Origin: Nephrocerus scutellatus
Lineage: Eukaryota > Arthropoda > Insecta > Diptera > Pipunculidae
NCBI GenBank assembly: GCA_947095585.1
Contig: OX352762.1
Span: forward strand, 9,775,969 to 9,839,968
DNA length: 64,000 bases
Reading direction: 5' to 3'
The translations under genes were made by a program, and so were the position numbers. A model generated the notes under the pieces. It searched no databases. It had not been told where the DNA came from and saw only the letters and a program-made list of their open reading frames with translations. Below, piece by piece: positions 1-11,499 of the stretch (position 1 is the first letter of the stretch; every line of letters starts with the position of its first letter).

Positions 1-1587
1 CCTTAATGATGAAGGGCTCGGTACTCAATGTTGGATGGGCCATTAATGATCTACGACCAACATACTTCTAACCGTAATCGTATCAAACTGATAACTAGTG
101 CCATTAAGAAAAGTCTATAAACCAAAAAAAAAAAACAATAGAAACACATATATTGAGTCGCAACTGTACAACAACAAACCGTCTTAATGGCCAGGGCTGT
201 TCAGGGGTAAGTGTCACATTTTTTTTGATTTATGGAACGTGGCGCGAATTTCACTATAAACGAAACCCCCATTTGATAATGCACGCATCAGCCATATATT
301 TCACCCTTATTCATAAAAAATTAATAAATGTTCACTTTAATTTCATTAAATGTATGCTTGTGTGGTGGTGTGTGTGTGTATTGTGTTTGTGAAATTCGCT
401 TAACTTTTGCATCCCTCGAGTGGAATTTAATTTAATTGATTGGCCAAAAAGTGAGTGAGAAGTCGAGTTGCTTTTGTTGCTTCTGTTTAACTTATAACCA
501 TCCCGCTCAACTTTACGCTGTGATAAGAGGACACCTCGATATGCTGCTTCATGTCGGAAAATGGTTTCTGCATTTATATTTACTCCACAACACAACTTTC
601 GTGGTAAACTGGAAAAACACTCTCCTCTGCGATATGAAAAATGTACGTAAATGATGCGACATTAATTAGTTGGCGACATTTTGGTAAAAGGGTTTCTGCA
701 TGCGGGTTTCAAGCTTTGATTGCTTCAGTATTGGTGTCAGTGAGCATGAAAAAATATAAAAATATTTCTGAATTAAATGGGGGGTACCCTTACATGCTTT
801 TTGATAATTGCCACTAAGATTAAGGACTTTGAGCCTCACTAGCTTAATTATTTGTGCATCACCTTGCTGTACTTGACTGATTTCATTTAACTCCTGATAA
901 AATAAATGGGAAAAGAAGATATCATTTCATTTCCGAACGAATTAGAATATCACATTGACAACAAAGCACCTGTAGAAGCCCCAAACTTCGATAGGAACAG
1001 AAACTTTTAAGTTAAAAGCTGGTTCACTTCGCAGAACGATTATATATATAACTCAGTCGCAGTATATTCTACGACTTCCTGGAAATGATTATAACTTTTG
1101 TACAATTTAAAAAGTTGTCCTCATCACAGTTCGGTTGCTTTGTTCTGCTTCGCTGTGTGTCGCTTTGTCATTCAAGGCTGCCTGGAACTAAGCGTGCAAA
1201 AAAAAAAAAAAAACACACCCAAGAGCCAAAGCCAATAAATTTGTTGGCATCGGGACAGGCTTTGCCGTCGTCGTGGTCTTCGTCCCCTTATATAGAAACT
1301 ACGTCTCGCATTTTACAAGGATGCATGCGAGTTGGCTTGACTCTGTAGCGATGCTTTGCAACACGAAGACTCATGGAAAATTTCAAATTTATTTTTGCAG
1401 GTTCACTGTGGTTCACATCATGCAAAGAACTGTGTTCCAGTGCATAAATCGGATGTCTGCATGGCGACAACGACAGCGACGACGAACAGTGGGCATATAT
1501 TGGAAAAGAACAGTGACATTTTGCAGGGTTGTATGGCTAACTAAGGAAAAAAGTTATCCTTTCCTAACCGAACCTAAATCTGGAAAT
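1..1587. other. Unassigned, no gene recognised
   Basis: Short open frames on both strands show no recognisable motif, signal peptide or family pattern. The stretch holds A-rich runs near 123-136 and 1199-1213 and nothing repeated elsewhere in the window that I could see. I treat it as intergenic or intronic DNA. Confidence 0.5.
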
Positions 1588-3180
1588 CATCATCATTATC
1601 ATATTTGGCTCTACAACCGGTATACGGTCTTGGCCTCCAACCAGCGCCTACTGAGCTTTCTATTCTTCACGATGTCGACATCGCGATAACGCTCGTAGAT
1701 CTCATCATTGTAGAGTCTCCGGACTTCCTCACATACGGGGCCAACGATTCTCCGTAAGACTTTTCTCTCGAACGCGGCTAAGAGGTCAGAATGCTTTTTG
1801 CTAAGCCCTCTAGACTCGGATCTATATGTAAGTACTGGTATGACCATTAACAGACTATAGTAGGCTTTGTTGGCTTTAAGCAACCATGCGGGTATTTTTG
1901 TTTCCATGCTGTTATCGGCCGCTACAGTTGACCAGCGATAATTAAAGGATTTCTCTACTTCCAATTCGCGCTCCACTATTTTAATTGCGGGACCAATGTT
2001 GGATCCTCTGCTCGCAGACGTGGCCACCATGTACTTTGTTTTGCTCTCATTTATATTCAGCCCCAGATCTCGTGTCGCCCGCTCGATCTGAATAAAAGCT
2101 TCCTGTACATATCTTGGGTTTCTACCAGCGATGGCAATGTCGTCTGCGTAAGACTACGTCAGAGTCTCGGATCACTTTTTCCAACGCCATGTTGAAGAGG
2201 ACGCAGGCCAGTACATCCCCTGGTCGGAGTACGTTATAGATGGGCTTGATAGTGATCCGGATATTTTTACTTGGCTTACAACATTGACCATGGCTCATGG
2301 TCCAACCTACATAGTCGTGTCAATTTATTTGGGATGTCGAATTCTCTCATGGCTTTATAAAGTTCTACTCTGGCTATGCTATCATAGGCAGCTTTATAGT
2401 CTACAAAAATATGGTATAAGTAAGTTTTGAAACTCTTGACATTTTTCCATCAGCTGCCTAAGGGTGTAAATCTGATCAGTTGTTGATTTTCCTGGGATGA
2501 AGCCATACTGGTATGGAGCAATGATGACTTTAGCGAATACGTCTATCCTGGCTCCTGGCTCCTGGCTTGAAGGATAGGAGCAGTACACAACAATCTTTTA
2601 CCATGACAATTGCTGCATGTTGTGATATATCCTTTCTGGTGTATGGTACACAGGATGCGTCTTCGCCAGTCTTCTGGCTTCGCTTCACCCTTTAATACTT
2701 GCACTATTAGCTTATGAATTTCTTTGTACATTGCAGGTCCTCCTGATTTAATCAGCTCCGTTGGGGTACTATCTGATCCCGACGCCTTATTATTTTTGAG
2801 CCGATTTATCGCTCTGCTAACTTTGTCTATGCTTGGTGGCAGCAGCACAGCGTGGTCTACGTTCATTGGTGGAGCATTCAATTCCTCAGTTAGCTGGCCA
2901 TTTAGCAACTCACGAAAGTGATCTTACCATCGCTGTAAGATGCATTTGAGATCGGCGATTAGATTACCCTCTTAACCTTTGCAGTCTGTGCAACGCGGTG
3001 TATATTGCGTCATGCCGCGGACTCTATCGTGGCGGCCGTCTATCAACACGTGGTCTATCTGGTTGCGAGTGGCTTCATCAGGAGATACCCAGGTGGCTTT
3101 GTGGATATTTTTACGCGCAAATCTTGTACTCGCAATGACCAAATTATTGCTTGCTGCCATCTATATGACTCGTTGTCCAT
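1588..3180 (-). mobile_element. LINE family A copy 1, decayed (endonuclease end, RT, 3' end)
   Basis: Minus-strand remnant of a non-LTR retrotransposon. Going 5' to 3' on the minus strand, the end of an AP-type endonuclease is seen first (IHKATWVSPDEATRNQIDHV, near 3050-3100). Next comes the RT linker and start (NGQLTEEL, then NNKASGSDSTPTELIKSGG, near 2790-2900), and then the C-terminal part with FERKVLRRIVGPVCEE near 1700-1770. The reading frame breaks at least four times and the RT core is mostly missing, so the copy is dead. The 3' end at about 1588 is a short (ATG)n-like tail, seen on the plus strand as catcatcattatcat. The same tail marks other copies at 14056 and 19563. The endonuclease resembles the type annotated craniofacial development protein 2 in many genomes, which points to an RTE-like group; the clade assignment is inference. 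Confidence 0.85.
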
Positions 3181-3189
3181 TGTCTCGTT

Positions 3190-4990
3190 CTCGTGTTCTC
3201 GTGTTCTTGTGTTTACTTTTTTTACCACCGCGGAAGTATTTGAGGTCAAAGGAGGAATGTTTCCCGAAAAATCGTGTACCGTACTCACTTTAACAATGTG
3301 GTTATGGTTTCATATGAACCATTAAAAAACAGTGCTTTCCTGTCATTGTCATCACACCACCACTCTATGACAACTAGCTGATTATAAATAGAAGCTAAAA
3401 TCCGCAAATCTTTGTGTACTACAATAACAAGCACAAAGCCGGAGCAGACTAAATGGACTCAATACTCAACGAGTTCATGTACTAGCCCCCGAGAAACGTT
3501 GACCACCGACATAGGAATGGTTCTGTTTAGTCACTGCTTCGCTTTTTCCACAAGCGGGACTACAAAGAAATATGCAGGTACATCCCGCCCATCCTCTAAC
3601 CCATCCTTAATACTCATGACTCAAATCTAGCCCACGGATCTACCATTAAGGCTATCTTCAGACGAAACAACCAATTCAGAAATGCTTTCTTTACAGAACA
3701 GATTCTCCCTTACCATAAAATTGCATCTGATTAGAGCAAAGCAACCAATGTTGCCGTGTCGGACAAAATGAGAAGAACAGAGTGTATTTCTAGAACACTA
3801 ACCCATGTTTCCAGAGACAATGTGGCAATAAGTAAAGATCAGTTTTCACTTTAAAACTTCTTCTCCATAAGTCCAAAATTTGCCAAAAATATCTTCAATT
3901 GCAGGTTGACTTAATCAATGGCTTATATACTTATCCCAGTAGGAAGTTTCGCTACTTTGTGTATATCGAGTTTTTTTTAGAAATTAACATTTCGTCCTTT
4001 CTTCTGATAGATCCACTGTGCAATGCGAGAAGGCGACTCTATGTCTTTGCTATTCCTCGTCTCCAATTCATTTCATCGACGATGGGTAGCGTAACTCTAA
4101 ACTTCCTCCAACGAACCAACGCATGCACCAGGACAGCAAGTGTCGCGTCGCCATTTCTGTTAAAATAACTTACTAGGATTCATCGCACTCATCCTACTAT
4201 GCAACCAACCAACCAACTTGGCACCCCTTGAAACTACAGCGAAACTCCAACGATGAATTGCAGAAACACTTCATACTAATAATTAAAAGTAGTTGAGCAC
4301 TTATGGAGAATACAACTGGTAGTGGCGTGTGACCAATTGGACGCATCCTGCCTTTAAGTATAGGGACGAGTATTTGGGAGATTGAAAAAGTTTATCAAAA
4401 TGGAAACGAAGTTTTTTTCCAGTTCCATCATAACATTGATGTTATATATTTCGAACTTTTGTATTTGCCGTTTTGATTTGTATTGCCTTTACTATCTATC
4501 AAGACTTCCACTTATCATTATCTCTAGCGAATTGCTTTCGGTTGCACACACCTTCTCTTTACAGGTGAACTTCTACTACTTATGGGCGCAGCAAAATCTT
4601 CCACTACTGTGTTGTCCCGCTGGATTGGATTCGAAGCCATTTACTTCACATGGCCTAGAAATCAATCCAAAGGTTCCTATTTTCTCGGCGTCTTTGCACA
4701 ACGTGTATAATCGTATTCGGTCAACGAAATTGTTTCTTTAAAGATTGTAAAACAAAACTGTTACAGTGCTGACCAACGTTGGTTGTCCCGTATCCCGTCG
4801 CCAAAATTCCTCCGTCGTTGACTACGTTATCGATTTTTGGTTGATATTTCACTTTAGCTTCCCGTCTGAGATGTTCACTTCTCTTTTTTTTTTACTGTAG
4901 TAGTTTACTGCAGTTGGTATTTTACTTGCAGTGTTTCCACAGTTTTCCTCCTGTGAAGTTCACTTTACTGTAGTTGCCGATTCCTTCAAT
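3190..4990. other. Unassigned
   Basis: No frame here carries a recognisable domain. A 119-codon open frame at 4382-4741 (+) begins with a hydrophobic stretch, but it has no family pattern, promoter or splice context that I can support. Nothing repeated elsewhere was noticed. Confidence 0.45.
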
Positions 4991-4994
4991 GTGA

Positions 4995-6088
4995 ACCTTG
5001 TCACTGATTTTGAAGAAAAGAGACCAATTCAATCAATTCATTCAATTAAATTTTTATTTAAGGAATAATATATGATGATGATAAATGGGGTGTTGTAGCG
5101 CTAAGACCCATATGGATCTATTGCTCTCCCCTCTGACTAGTGCTATAGAGCCAGTGCATGCCCGTCCCTATAGCACACCATCAATACCAACGCAATCCAA
5201 TAATATGGAGCGGGTTCAGTGAACGTCGCACAGACTCCGAGATTGCGTGGGTTCCCAAGTGGTCTCTTGTCTGACGAATCGTTGCTCCGTACTCGTTGAG
5301 TAAGTGCCAGGGGGTCTCCTCCGCTTCCCCACAGAGTGTGCAGCTTCCATCCTCTTCTATTTTTAATTTCTTTAGGTGCCCCTTCAGTTTGTCCTGTTAG
5401 GAAACCCGTAATGATTCTTACATTACTTCTACTTAGTCCCAATATTAGGCGGGACCTCTTTGGGTTATAGTTCCCTAACATTTCCTTTGCTTGCCGTAGG
5501 CCTGGGAGATTCTCCCATCTTTCGGAAGCGGCTGCCTTACCCATACTGCGTACCTCTTCCCGCATTATGCGGTACCCTATGCCACAGAAGGGTTGTGGCC
5601 CTACAAGCGGAGTTTCTTCTCCTTTATTCGCGAGCCTATCCGCAGCTTCGTTGCCTTCTATGCCGGTGTGTCCCGGCACCCAGTATAAACATACCTTGTT
5701 GGTTTCACCAAGCCTGTTAAGCTTCGCCTTGCATTCCTTCACCAGTTTTGATGTGACGTGGAATGCATCTACAGCTTTTAAAGTAGCTTGGCTGTCTTTC
5801 ATGATTGCTATTTCCTGTCTCATGTAGTTCCTTTCAAGATTGAAGTGAGCACATCTTTCAATGGCATGTACTTCTGCCTGGAATATACTCGGGTACATTC
5901 CCATCGGTTCGTGGCCCATATACTCCAGACCTCGTGCCTTCTGCATTCTTTGATCCATCCGTATACCACTTTATGGCACCCGGATGTATCTGGTATTCAG
6001 TTTCTGACCTTAATTCCTTCTTGGTGCTCAATTTGATATCAAAGTTATTTTTGAACTGAAGCTCCCACATCATGTTATCGCACGGCAT
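4995..6088 (-). mobile_element. RNase H-bearing LINE fragment (3' end of ORF2), decayed
   Basis: Minus-strand remnant of the C-terminal part of a non-LTR retrotransposon ORF2. RNase H is recognised from its first strand (KWYTDGSKNAEG, near 5970-6010), then MKDSQATLKAV with the second acidic site near 5790, and the last motif VPGHTGIEGNEAADRLANKG near 5630-5690. A frameshift near 5950 separates the first strand from the rest. After RNase H comes LGLSRSNVRIITGFLTG, a segment that normally precedes a CCHC zinc knuckle; the knuckle has decayed. The 3' end lies near 5000-5100 and contains atgatgatgata. RNase H at the ORF2 end is typical of the R1/LOA/I group; I cannot fix the clade. Family A sequence lies directly upstream on the same strand. 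Confidence 0.85.
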
Positions 6089-6224
6089 GCTCGCTAGAGG
6101 AATCTAAGTGGTTCTAATATCCCCCTTAACCTGCTGTTCGTAAAGCCTTGCCTTGCCTTGCTCAAACGTAACTTGGTTTCCATGGATTTTCTCTCTACCA
6201 CTAAGTGTCGTGGGAGAAGCCCAA

Positions 6225-6435
6225 GGAAAAAAGTCTCTCCACCGATACCGATTTTGAGCCGATGTCATATAGTTTTGCATCCACAAAATCTGGGCGTCCT
6301 GGTCTACGCCAACCTTCCATCGTAGGCTTGGCCAGCCTCGCTGTCGTGTTCCATAAATCCTACCGCAAAGGACTATCCGCGCAGGGTCATCTTCGCTCAT
6401 GCGAGTTAGGTGTCCTGCCCACCGGAGCATAACGA
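6225..6435 (-). mobile_element. LINE family A copy 2, 3' fragment only
   Basis: A short minus-strand piece encodes the C-terminal end of family A ORF2: LRWAGHLTRMSEDDPARIVL, followed by the AQNRYRWRDFF segment. It matches the same segments at 9070-9345, 14075-14257 and 19600-19790. It lies between an RNase H LINE fragment (lower coordinates) and unassigned DNA, so it is either a nested insertion or a truncated copy. Confidence 0.8.
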
Positions 6436-6449
6436 GCAGTCAAGAGTTG

Positions 6450-7330
6450 CTTGTCTCGTGGTTGTCACCAATTGGATTATTGCGATCGAGGGTGAGAGCT
6501 TTGTGTAGTCGACTTGCTGTCCAGCTTTTTATTTAACTATTTCTTAGTGCAGCATTGTATTTTGTTAGAGAAGTGCCAGAAGTGTTTTTTTTTTTGATTA
6601 TCTGGCCTTATTTTGTTTGTACGCCCTATCGACCCTGTGTCCTGAGTAGCTGGGTTTCTGTGGTCGATCATCGGGCTTGGTTTTAGAATCTGTGGTGACT
6701 GGGAGATGTCCTTGACTCTCGGTTACACTGGGTTGCCCTGGTTTTGTTGGCCCCTTGCTGGTTCGAGCTTCTTTTTTACAGCTGTCTTTGTCTTTCTTGT
6801 GTCTGAAGTATACAGACCCGAAGAGCCAGTTTATTCTTAGTCGGAGTCTTTAGGTTATTCGCTATTTTTGGCGAAACAGTCAGTGAGAGATACTCGTTCT
6901 TAACGTGAGGTAATCTTCCAAATTTCATTTCGTAGCCCTTTGTTCTGCACCACTAGGCGCCTGCTTTTTTTTCGTTCGTTACTATGCGGCAGATAAAAAT
7001 AAAAGATTTGATGCCGAGTGATTTCATCCTCCCCGACGATTTTCAGTATGGCCTTTTTTTTCATGGTTTCAGACTTGGAGTTGACCATGTTGCCATGTCT
7101 TCATTCGTGCAGCGTTTGTTTAAAAAAGGTCAGTGTGTTCTTGGGAGCTCCACTTAGTTGTTGTCTATTGTTCTTATTTTGTTCTTCTTGTCCTCTAGGT
7201 CCAAGAATGTTGGTACGTTGGAGCCTTCTGCAGGGACGTAGTCCAGGGTGATGTTTGACGAGTCTACACTTGTCATAGTTTGTAAGTTCACTCTAAGAAG
7301 TAAGACCAGTGGGGTCCTTGGCTTTTGAGA
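6450..7330 (-). other. Possible LINE ORF1 (gag-like) remnant, otherwise unassigned
   Basis: The minus strand can be read in broken frames into lysine- and arginine-rich protein (for example 6900-7088, beginning MVNSKSETMKKKAILK). This composition and its position upstream of an RNase H LINE on the same strand would suit a decayed ORF1, but no zinc knuckle or known motif is visible. The call rests on context and composition only. Confidence 0.2.
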
Positions 7331-7334
7331 TTGG

Positions 7335-9065
7335 TGAATTCCGAGGAGACCCCCCCCTCATGTTTTGAATTTTTTATACAATTCATGAGTTTTTGTAGTT
7401 GAGGAAGGGAGGTCCACCACTGCAGTGATCTTTCCTGTGGTAAGGCCACTTGAAACCGGAGGCTTCCAGGTATATTTCAAAAAAGTTGTAAAATATCTTG
7501 CAGTGTGTGAAAAATTTGGAACAGTAGGAGAACTTCCTAATTATCAGGAATGCTTTAAAATTTAAAAAGTGTCAACAACTGTGTGTCGGTATCGCTTGTG
7601 ACCACAGATATGATGATGGTTCTAAAATTCAGTTTTTAAGGACAAATAAAATAACTTCCTCGCGGTGTCTCCTTGTCATTTAAACAAAGTGCGGCCATGT
7701 TTGACTCTTGTTAAGTATGTGCATTTTCACATTAGTAGCTAGACTTAGTAGCACTAACATAAGAACGCTATGTTCTAATGGGTTAAGTTTGCCGGACTAC
7801 GTAACTCAATATGTAAACTATGCGACATTACTCAAACTACTTAATCCCTGCGTGTTCTCTAAGCCGCAATGATGCGATCCTTCAGACATGACATGATCAA
7901 CGCTTCTCTTAGCGAATAATGGTAACGTCACCTACATCTTATTTTGAACAAGAACAAGGCAAGAAAGCAGGACTAAATGCTCCACTCCCTTCTAACATCG
8001 CTAGCAAGCATTTCCTAATCACTAAGGATTATTTTCATATTCGGTTATTACGAGTTGTTTTTTGAATATTTATCATCCTTTCTGAGTTAATTTGGTTCTT
8101 GTCATTGTTGTTGTCTGGCGTCGTTACTTTTTGTACACCGCAGCCGCGTCTCGAGGATCTGGTTACATATTCGCAAAGAGATGTTAAATTTTATGACCAT
8201 GTTCAGTGTGGTGAACACGACTGGTTGCGCGCCCTGAACAATAGCACATGCAGAACACATCAGCTGTTGGGAGTTGGGGACGGTCGGTGGAACAAAAAAC
8301 ATCTCAGCATCAGGTTGAGGCACGGCGTTGGCCGACACTAGAATGTGTTTGCGGACAAAACTGTGCACCGCACATAAGCGTTAAATACATCCGCAACCGA
8401 ATAACAAAATATTTTCATGACTCGGATGACGCTATGAAGTTTCGAGTGTCAGCGAGTAAGAGTGTGAGTGTCGTTCGCCACGATGTGGCATCATAACAGG
8501 TCGAGATGCCGCATCCAACAACGAATGAGGTGAGCATAGCTTTTGAGGCAAAAGCGAGGAAATTTCGAGAACGGGTTACGTTTCCCATTCAAAACGATGC
8601 GACCAGTGCTCGAGTAGAAGTTATCTGAACACAGTGGGTGTGTTTTCCGCTTCGTCGAACTGTTATGCAATCAACTTACTGTAAAAAGGACAATACGCTC
8701 TATGCCCCAAAAATGAAAGATGAGAACTAAATTCATAGTCAGTAAGTAGAGGGAATGCTGCCGTGCAGGTAGAAGTGTAAAAGTTTCCATTTGCAAGATA
8801 CTTCTTCACCCTGCGGGGTTTTTGCAATTGTGCCGAGTAGGGTTAGCTCTCGGTGCCGTTCTTGTTGTAGTTGTTGTCGTTTTTTATTCGTCCTAACATC
8901 GCTACTGTTGCACTATGGGAGGAACTGTTGATCAGAATACAAATAAAAAAATATCCTCAAATTAGTCGCCTCTTTTGATTCCTCAGGGTTTAAGATTCGT
9001 TCAAAGCTTCAGTTATTCATATGTGAGTTCGAGTTGTTTCCTCCTGTGGAAGGTTATTATTACAA
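7335..9065. other. Unassigned
   Basis: Open frames near 8099-8496 occur on both strands and have no recognisable domain. No repeat shared with other parts of the window was noticed. Confidence 0.45.
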
Positions 9066-9069
9066 AACC

Positions 9070-10445
9070 TCCAGTTCAGTTTGTGTCATTCAATGCGCTG
9101 GTGTCGTGTTCCATAATTCCTACCGCAAAGGACTTTCCGATGAGCGAAGAGGATCCCGGCTCATGCGAGAAAAGGTGTCCTGCCCACCGAAGCGTACCGA
9201 GCTTCATTTTATTTGACATAGAGTATCCGAAAACTTCCTTCCTCACATACGGGACCAACAATTCTCCGTAATACTTTTCTCTCGAACGCGGCTTTTTGCT
9301 AAGCACCCTAGTCTCGGATCTATATGTAAGTACTGGTATGACCATAGTCTTATATAACAGCAGCTTGGATGTTATGGATAAATTCCATATCTCTCTACTT
9401 TTTATATGATTGGTGGTGGCTGCATATAGTGTGTTCTTCGGTCATTAGTGGAGCCTCCAATACTTCAGTTAGCTGGCCATTAAGCAAGTCATGAAAGTGC
9501 CCTTCCCATCGCTCTAAGATGCCTTTAAGTTCGGCGATCAGATTACCCTCTTTGTCTTTGCAGTATGTGCAACGCGGTGTATATTGCGTCATAACGCGGA
9601 CTCTTTGGTACAACTTCCGCGCCGGGTGCGGTCCTTGCTCTCTGTACTGTTCACGTTCACGGACGAGATTCTTCTTCCAGGCTGCTTTCTTTCACCGGTG
9701 AACTGTTATCTCATATCTTCTGAGCTCTTTATATTCATCTTCGCGTGGCCGCGTTCTCTGAGATTGTTGCATTGCTCGGTACGCAACATTCTTACGTTTA
9801 GTCGCTAGCTTAAATTCGTCATCGAACCAGTCGTTCCGACCTCTACGACTACTGCCTAAGATGGAGTCAGCAGTACTAATTCTTAAGGCGTGTCAATTTC
9901 TCTTTTACGCCCGACATCTCAGCCTCAGGACTAACTCTCCCTGCATTTAGGGTGAGTCCTCAGGTTCGGGTTGTGGCGTCGGTCTATCAACACGTGGTCT
10001 ATCTGGTTGCGAGTGGCTCCATCAGGAGATACCCGGGTGGCTTTGTGGATATTTTTTCGCGCAGGCCTTGTACTCGCAACGACCAAATTATTGCTTGCTG
10101 TCATCTCTTTGACTCGTTGTCCTTTGTCATTAGTGTTCTCGTGTAAGCTATGTGTGTCATTGTACTACCTGAATACTGGCTTCCTACCTATTTTTGTATT
10201 CATATCTCCCAGACTGATTTTTACGTCATACTGAGGAGTTCCCGTTCGACTGATTCAAAGAATTCTCCTTTTCATCATCTTCGGAATCCTCTGTAGGTGC
10301 GTGAACGTTTATGAGGCTTATGTTTTTAAATCTGCCCCACACGCGAAGGGCCGTTCATATCCTGACGATTACGTTGGGTTTCATTCTTTTGCTGGCTATA
10401 AACCCCACCCCAAACACATGATGACTTGCATGACAGCTGTCATCT
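9070..10445 (-). mobile_element. LINE family A copy 3, with RT core deleted
   Basis: Minus-strand family A remnant. Its 3' portion (9070-9345) contains VIPVLTYRSETRVLSKK and LRWAGHL. The RT core is missing: near 9380-9420 the sequence jumps straight to the region before RT (DKEGNLIAELKGILERWEGH, then NGQLTEVLEAP, 9430-9560). The spacer between endonuclease and RT (about 9600-9950) matches copy 5 at 21230-21540. The endonuclease end is at 9960-10150, and a further endonuclease piece matching 21690-21810 is at 10340-10445. It runs directly into repeat H. Confidence 0.85.
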
Positions 10446-11312
10446 GCTGATGGCTGACCGCCCATCGGAAATACACATGCGTATAATATTTCATGAAAAT
10501 CGGATACTTTTTTTTTTTGAAAATTTGTATGGAAGTCCCCCACTTCCCGATCACTTCCAAATTTTTACAAAAAGTGTTGTCCATCGGAGATAGACAAGCG
10601 TTTAAAATTTGAAGAAAATCGGTTTAATTTTGTAAAATATTTGTATGGGTGCCCCCCACCACGAAGCCCGAGGGGCACCAAATTTTAATAGAAATAGTAT
10701 ACTGAGTACACCCAGTACACTCAGTACAACCAGTACACCCAGTATAACCTGCATAAACAGTGGGTGTACTTATACCCAGTACATCCAAGAGTGTTACTAT
10801 GGGAAATACACATGTGTGCAAAGTTAAGGGTTAAAAAAACAACCCATAAAAATTAAAATTTTTCTTGTAAAGTCTCTAATCGGGGATACACACACACACA
10901 CATACACTGCGTGCTCGTTTTGTGGCAAAATCATCCACCAAATGACGCAGCGGCAGCGAACAGCGCTGCTCACAAAGCACAGAGCTCAGACTTTGCCGTG
11001 ATCTGATGCGATATAGCGATATTTAAAAATTGTATATTGCTCAAATTTTTACAAAAAGTGTTTTCCATCGTAGACACACATGTGTACAAAATTTAAAAAA
11101 AATCTGGTAAATTTTGTAAAATATTTATATTGGAGCTCCCCGATCCCGCGGCCCGAGGGGCCTGTTGTGCCTGAGAAAGTGTTGTCATGGGAGATATACA
11201 TGTGTGCAAAATTTCAATAAAATCGGGCTGTAGGAAGTGGGTTAAAAATTTATCACAAGATTTGGCCAGCCAGCCAGCCAGCCACGGGCAAGTGAAGTTA
11301 ATATAGAGAATT
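10446..11312 (+). repeat. Repeat H copy 1 (dispersed, non-autonomous)
   Basis: This family recurs at 46487, 48425, 50683, 52458 and 53309. The complete unit begins near 10840 with an acaacccataaaaatt-type 5' end followed by a subterminal aaattctcta-like motif (here aaagtctcta). It ends with cacgggcaag and gaagttaatatagagaattt. The two motifs aaattctcta and tagagaattt are inverted repeats of one another near the two ends. In between are units about 120-135 bp long with a recurring core (caaatttttacaaaaagtg, ccatcggagatacacatg). The segment 10446-10830 holds extra partial units, plus a short tandem of agtacaccc-like 8-10-mers at about 10696-10765. Subterminal inverted repeats, internal tandem units and variable length resemble Helentron-associated (DINE-1-like) elements, but a foldback or MITE origin is also possible. 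Confidence 0.75.
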
Positions 11313-11499
11313 TAAAAAAAATTAAAAAAATTGAGTTGCTCTTTTTTCGGTCCATGATTTTATTTATTTATTTATTTATTTACTTATGTACAACAGTTAA
11401 CATATACAAATATGTTGATGTCAAATTCCAATATATTAGCATTCTGTTTTTTTTTTTTTAATTTTTTTTTTTTTAATTTCTGATGGTTCCCTAATATAC
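11313..11499. other. 3' flank of the 11500-12861 gene, with poly(A) signals
   Basis: On the minus strand this is the downstream region of the secreted-protein gene. AATAAA signals (plus-strand tttatt within an atttattt run, 11355-11385) sit about 120-145 nt past the stop codon. Long T runs lie at about 11445-11475. Confidence 0.5.

Noticed and set aside
4382..4741. 119-codon frame with hydrophobic N-terminus
   Set aside because: Hydrophobicity reflects AT-rich codons (Ile, Phe, Leu); there is no family pattern and no transcription signals were found.
8099..8496. Overlapping frames of 80-88 codons on both strands
   Set aside because: No recognisable motif, and the two strands overlap, which suggests chance.
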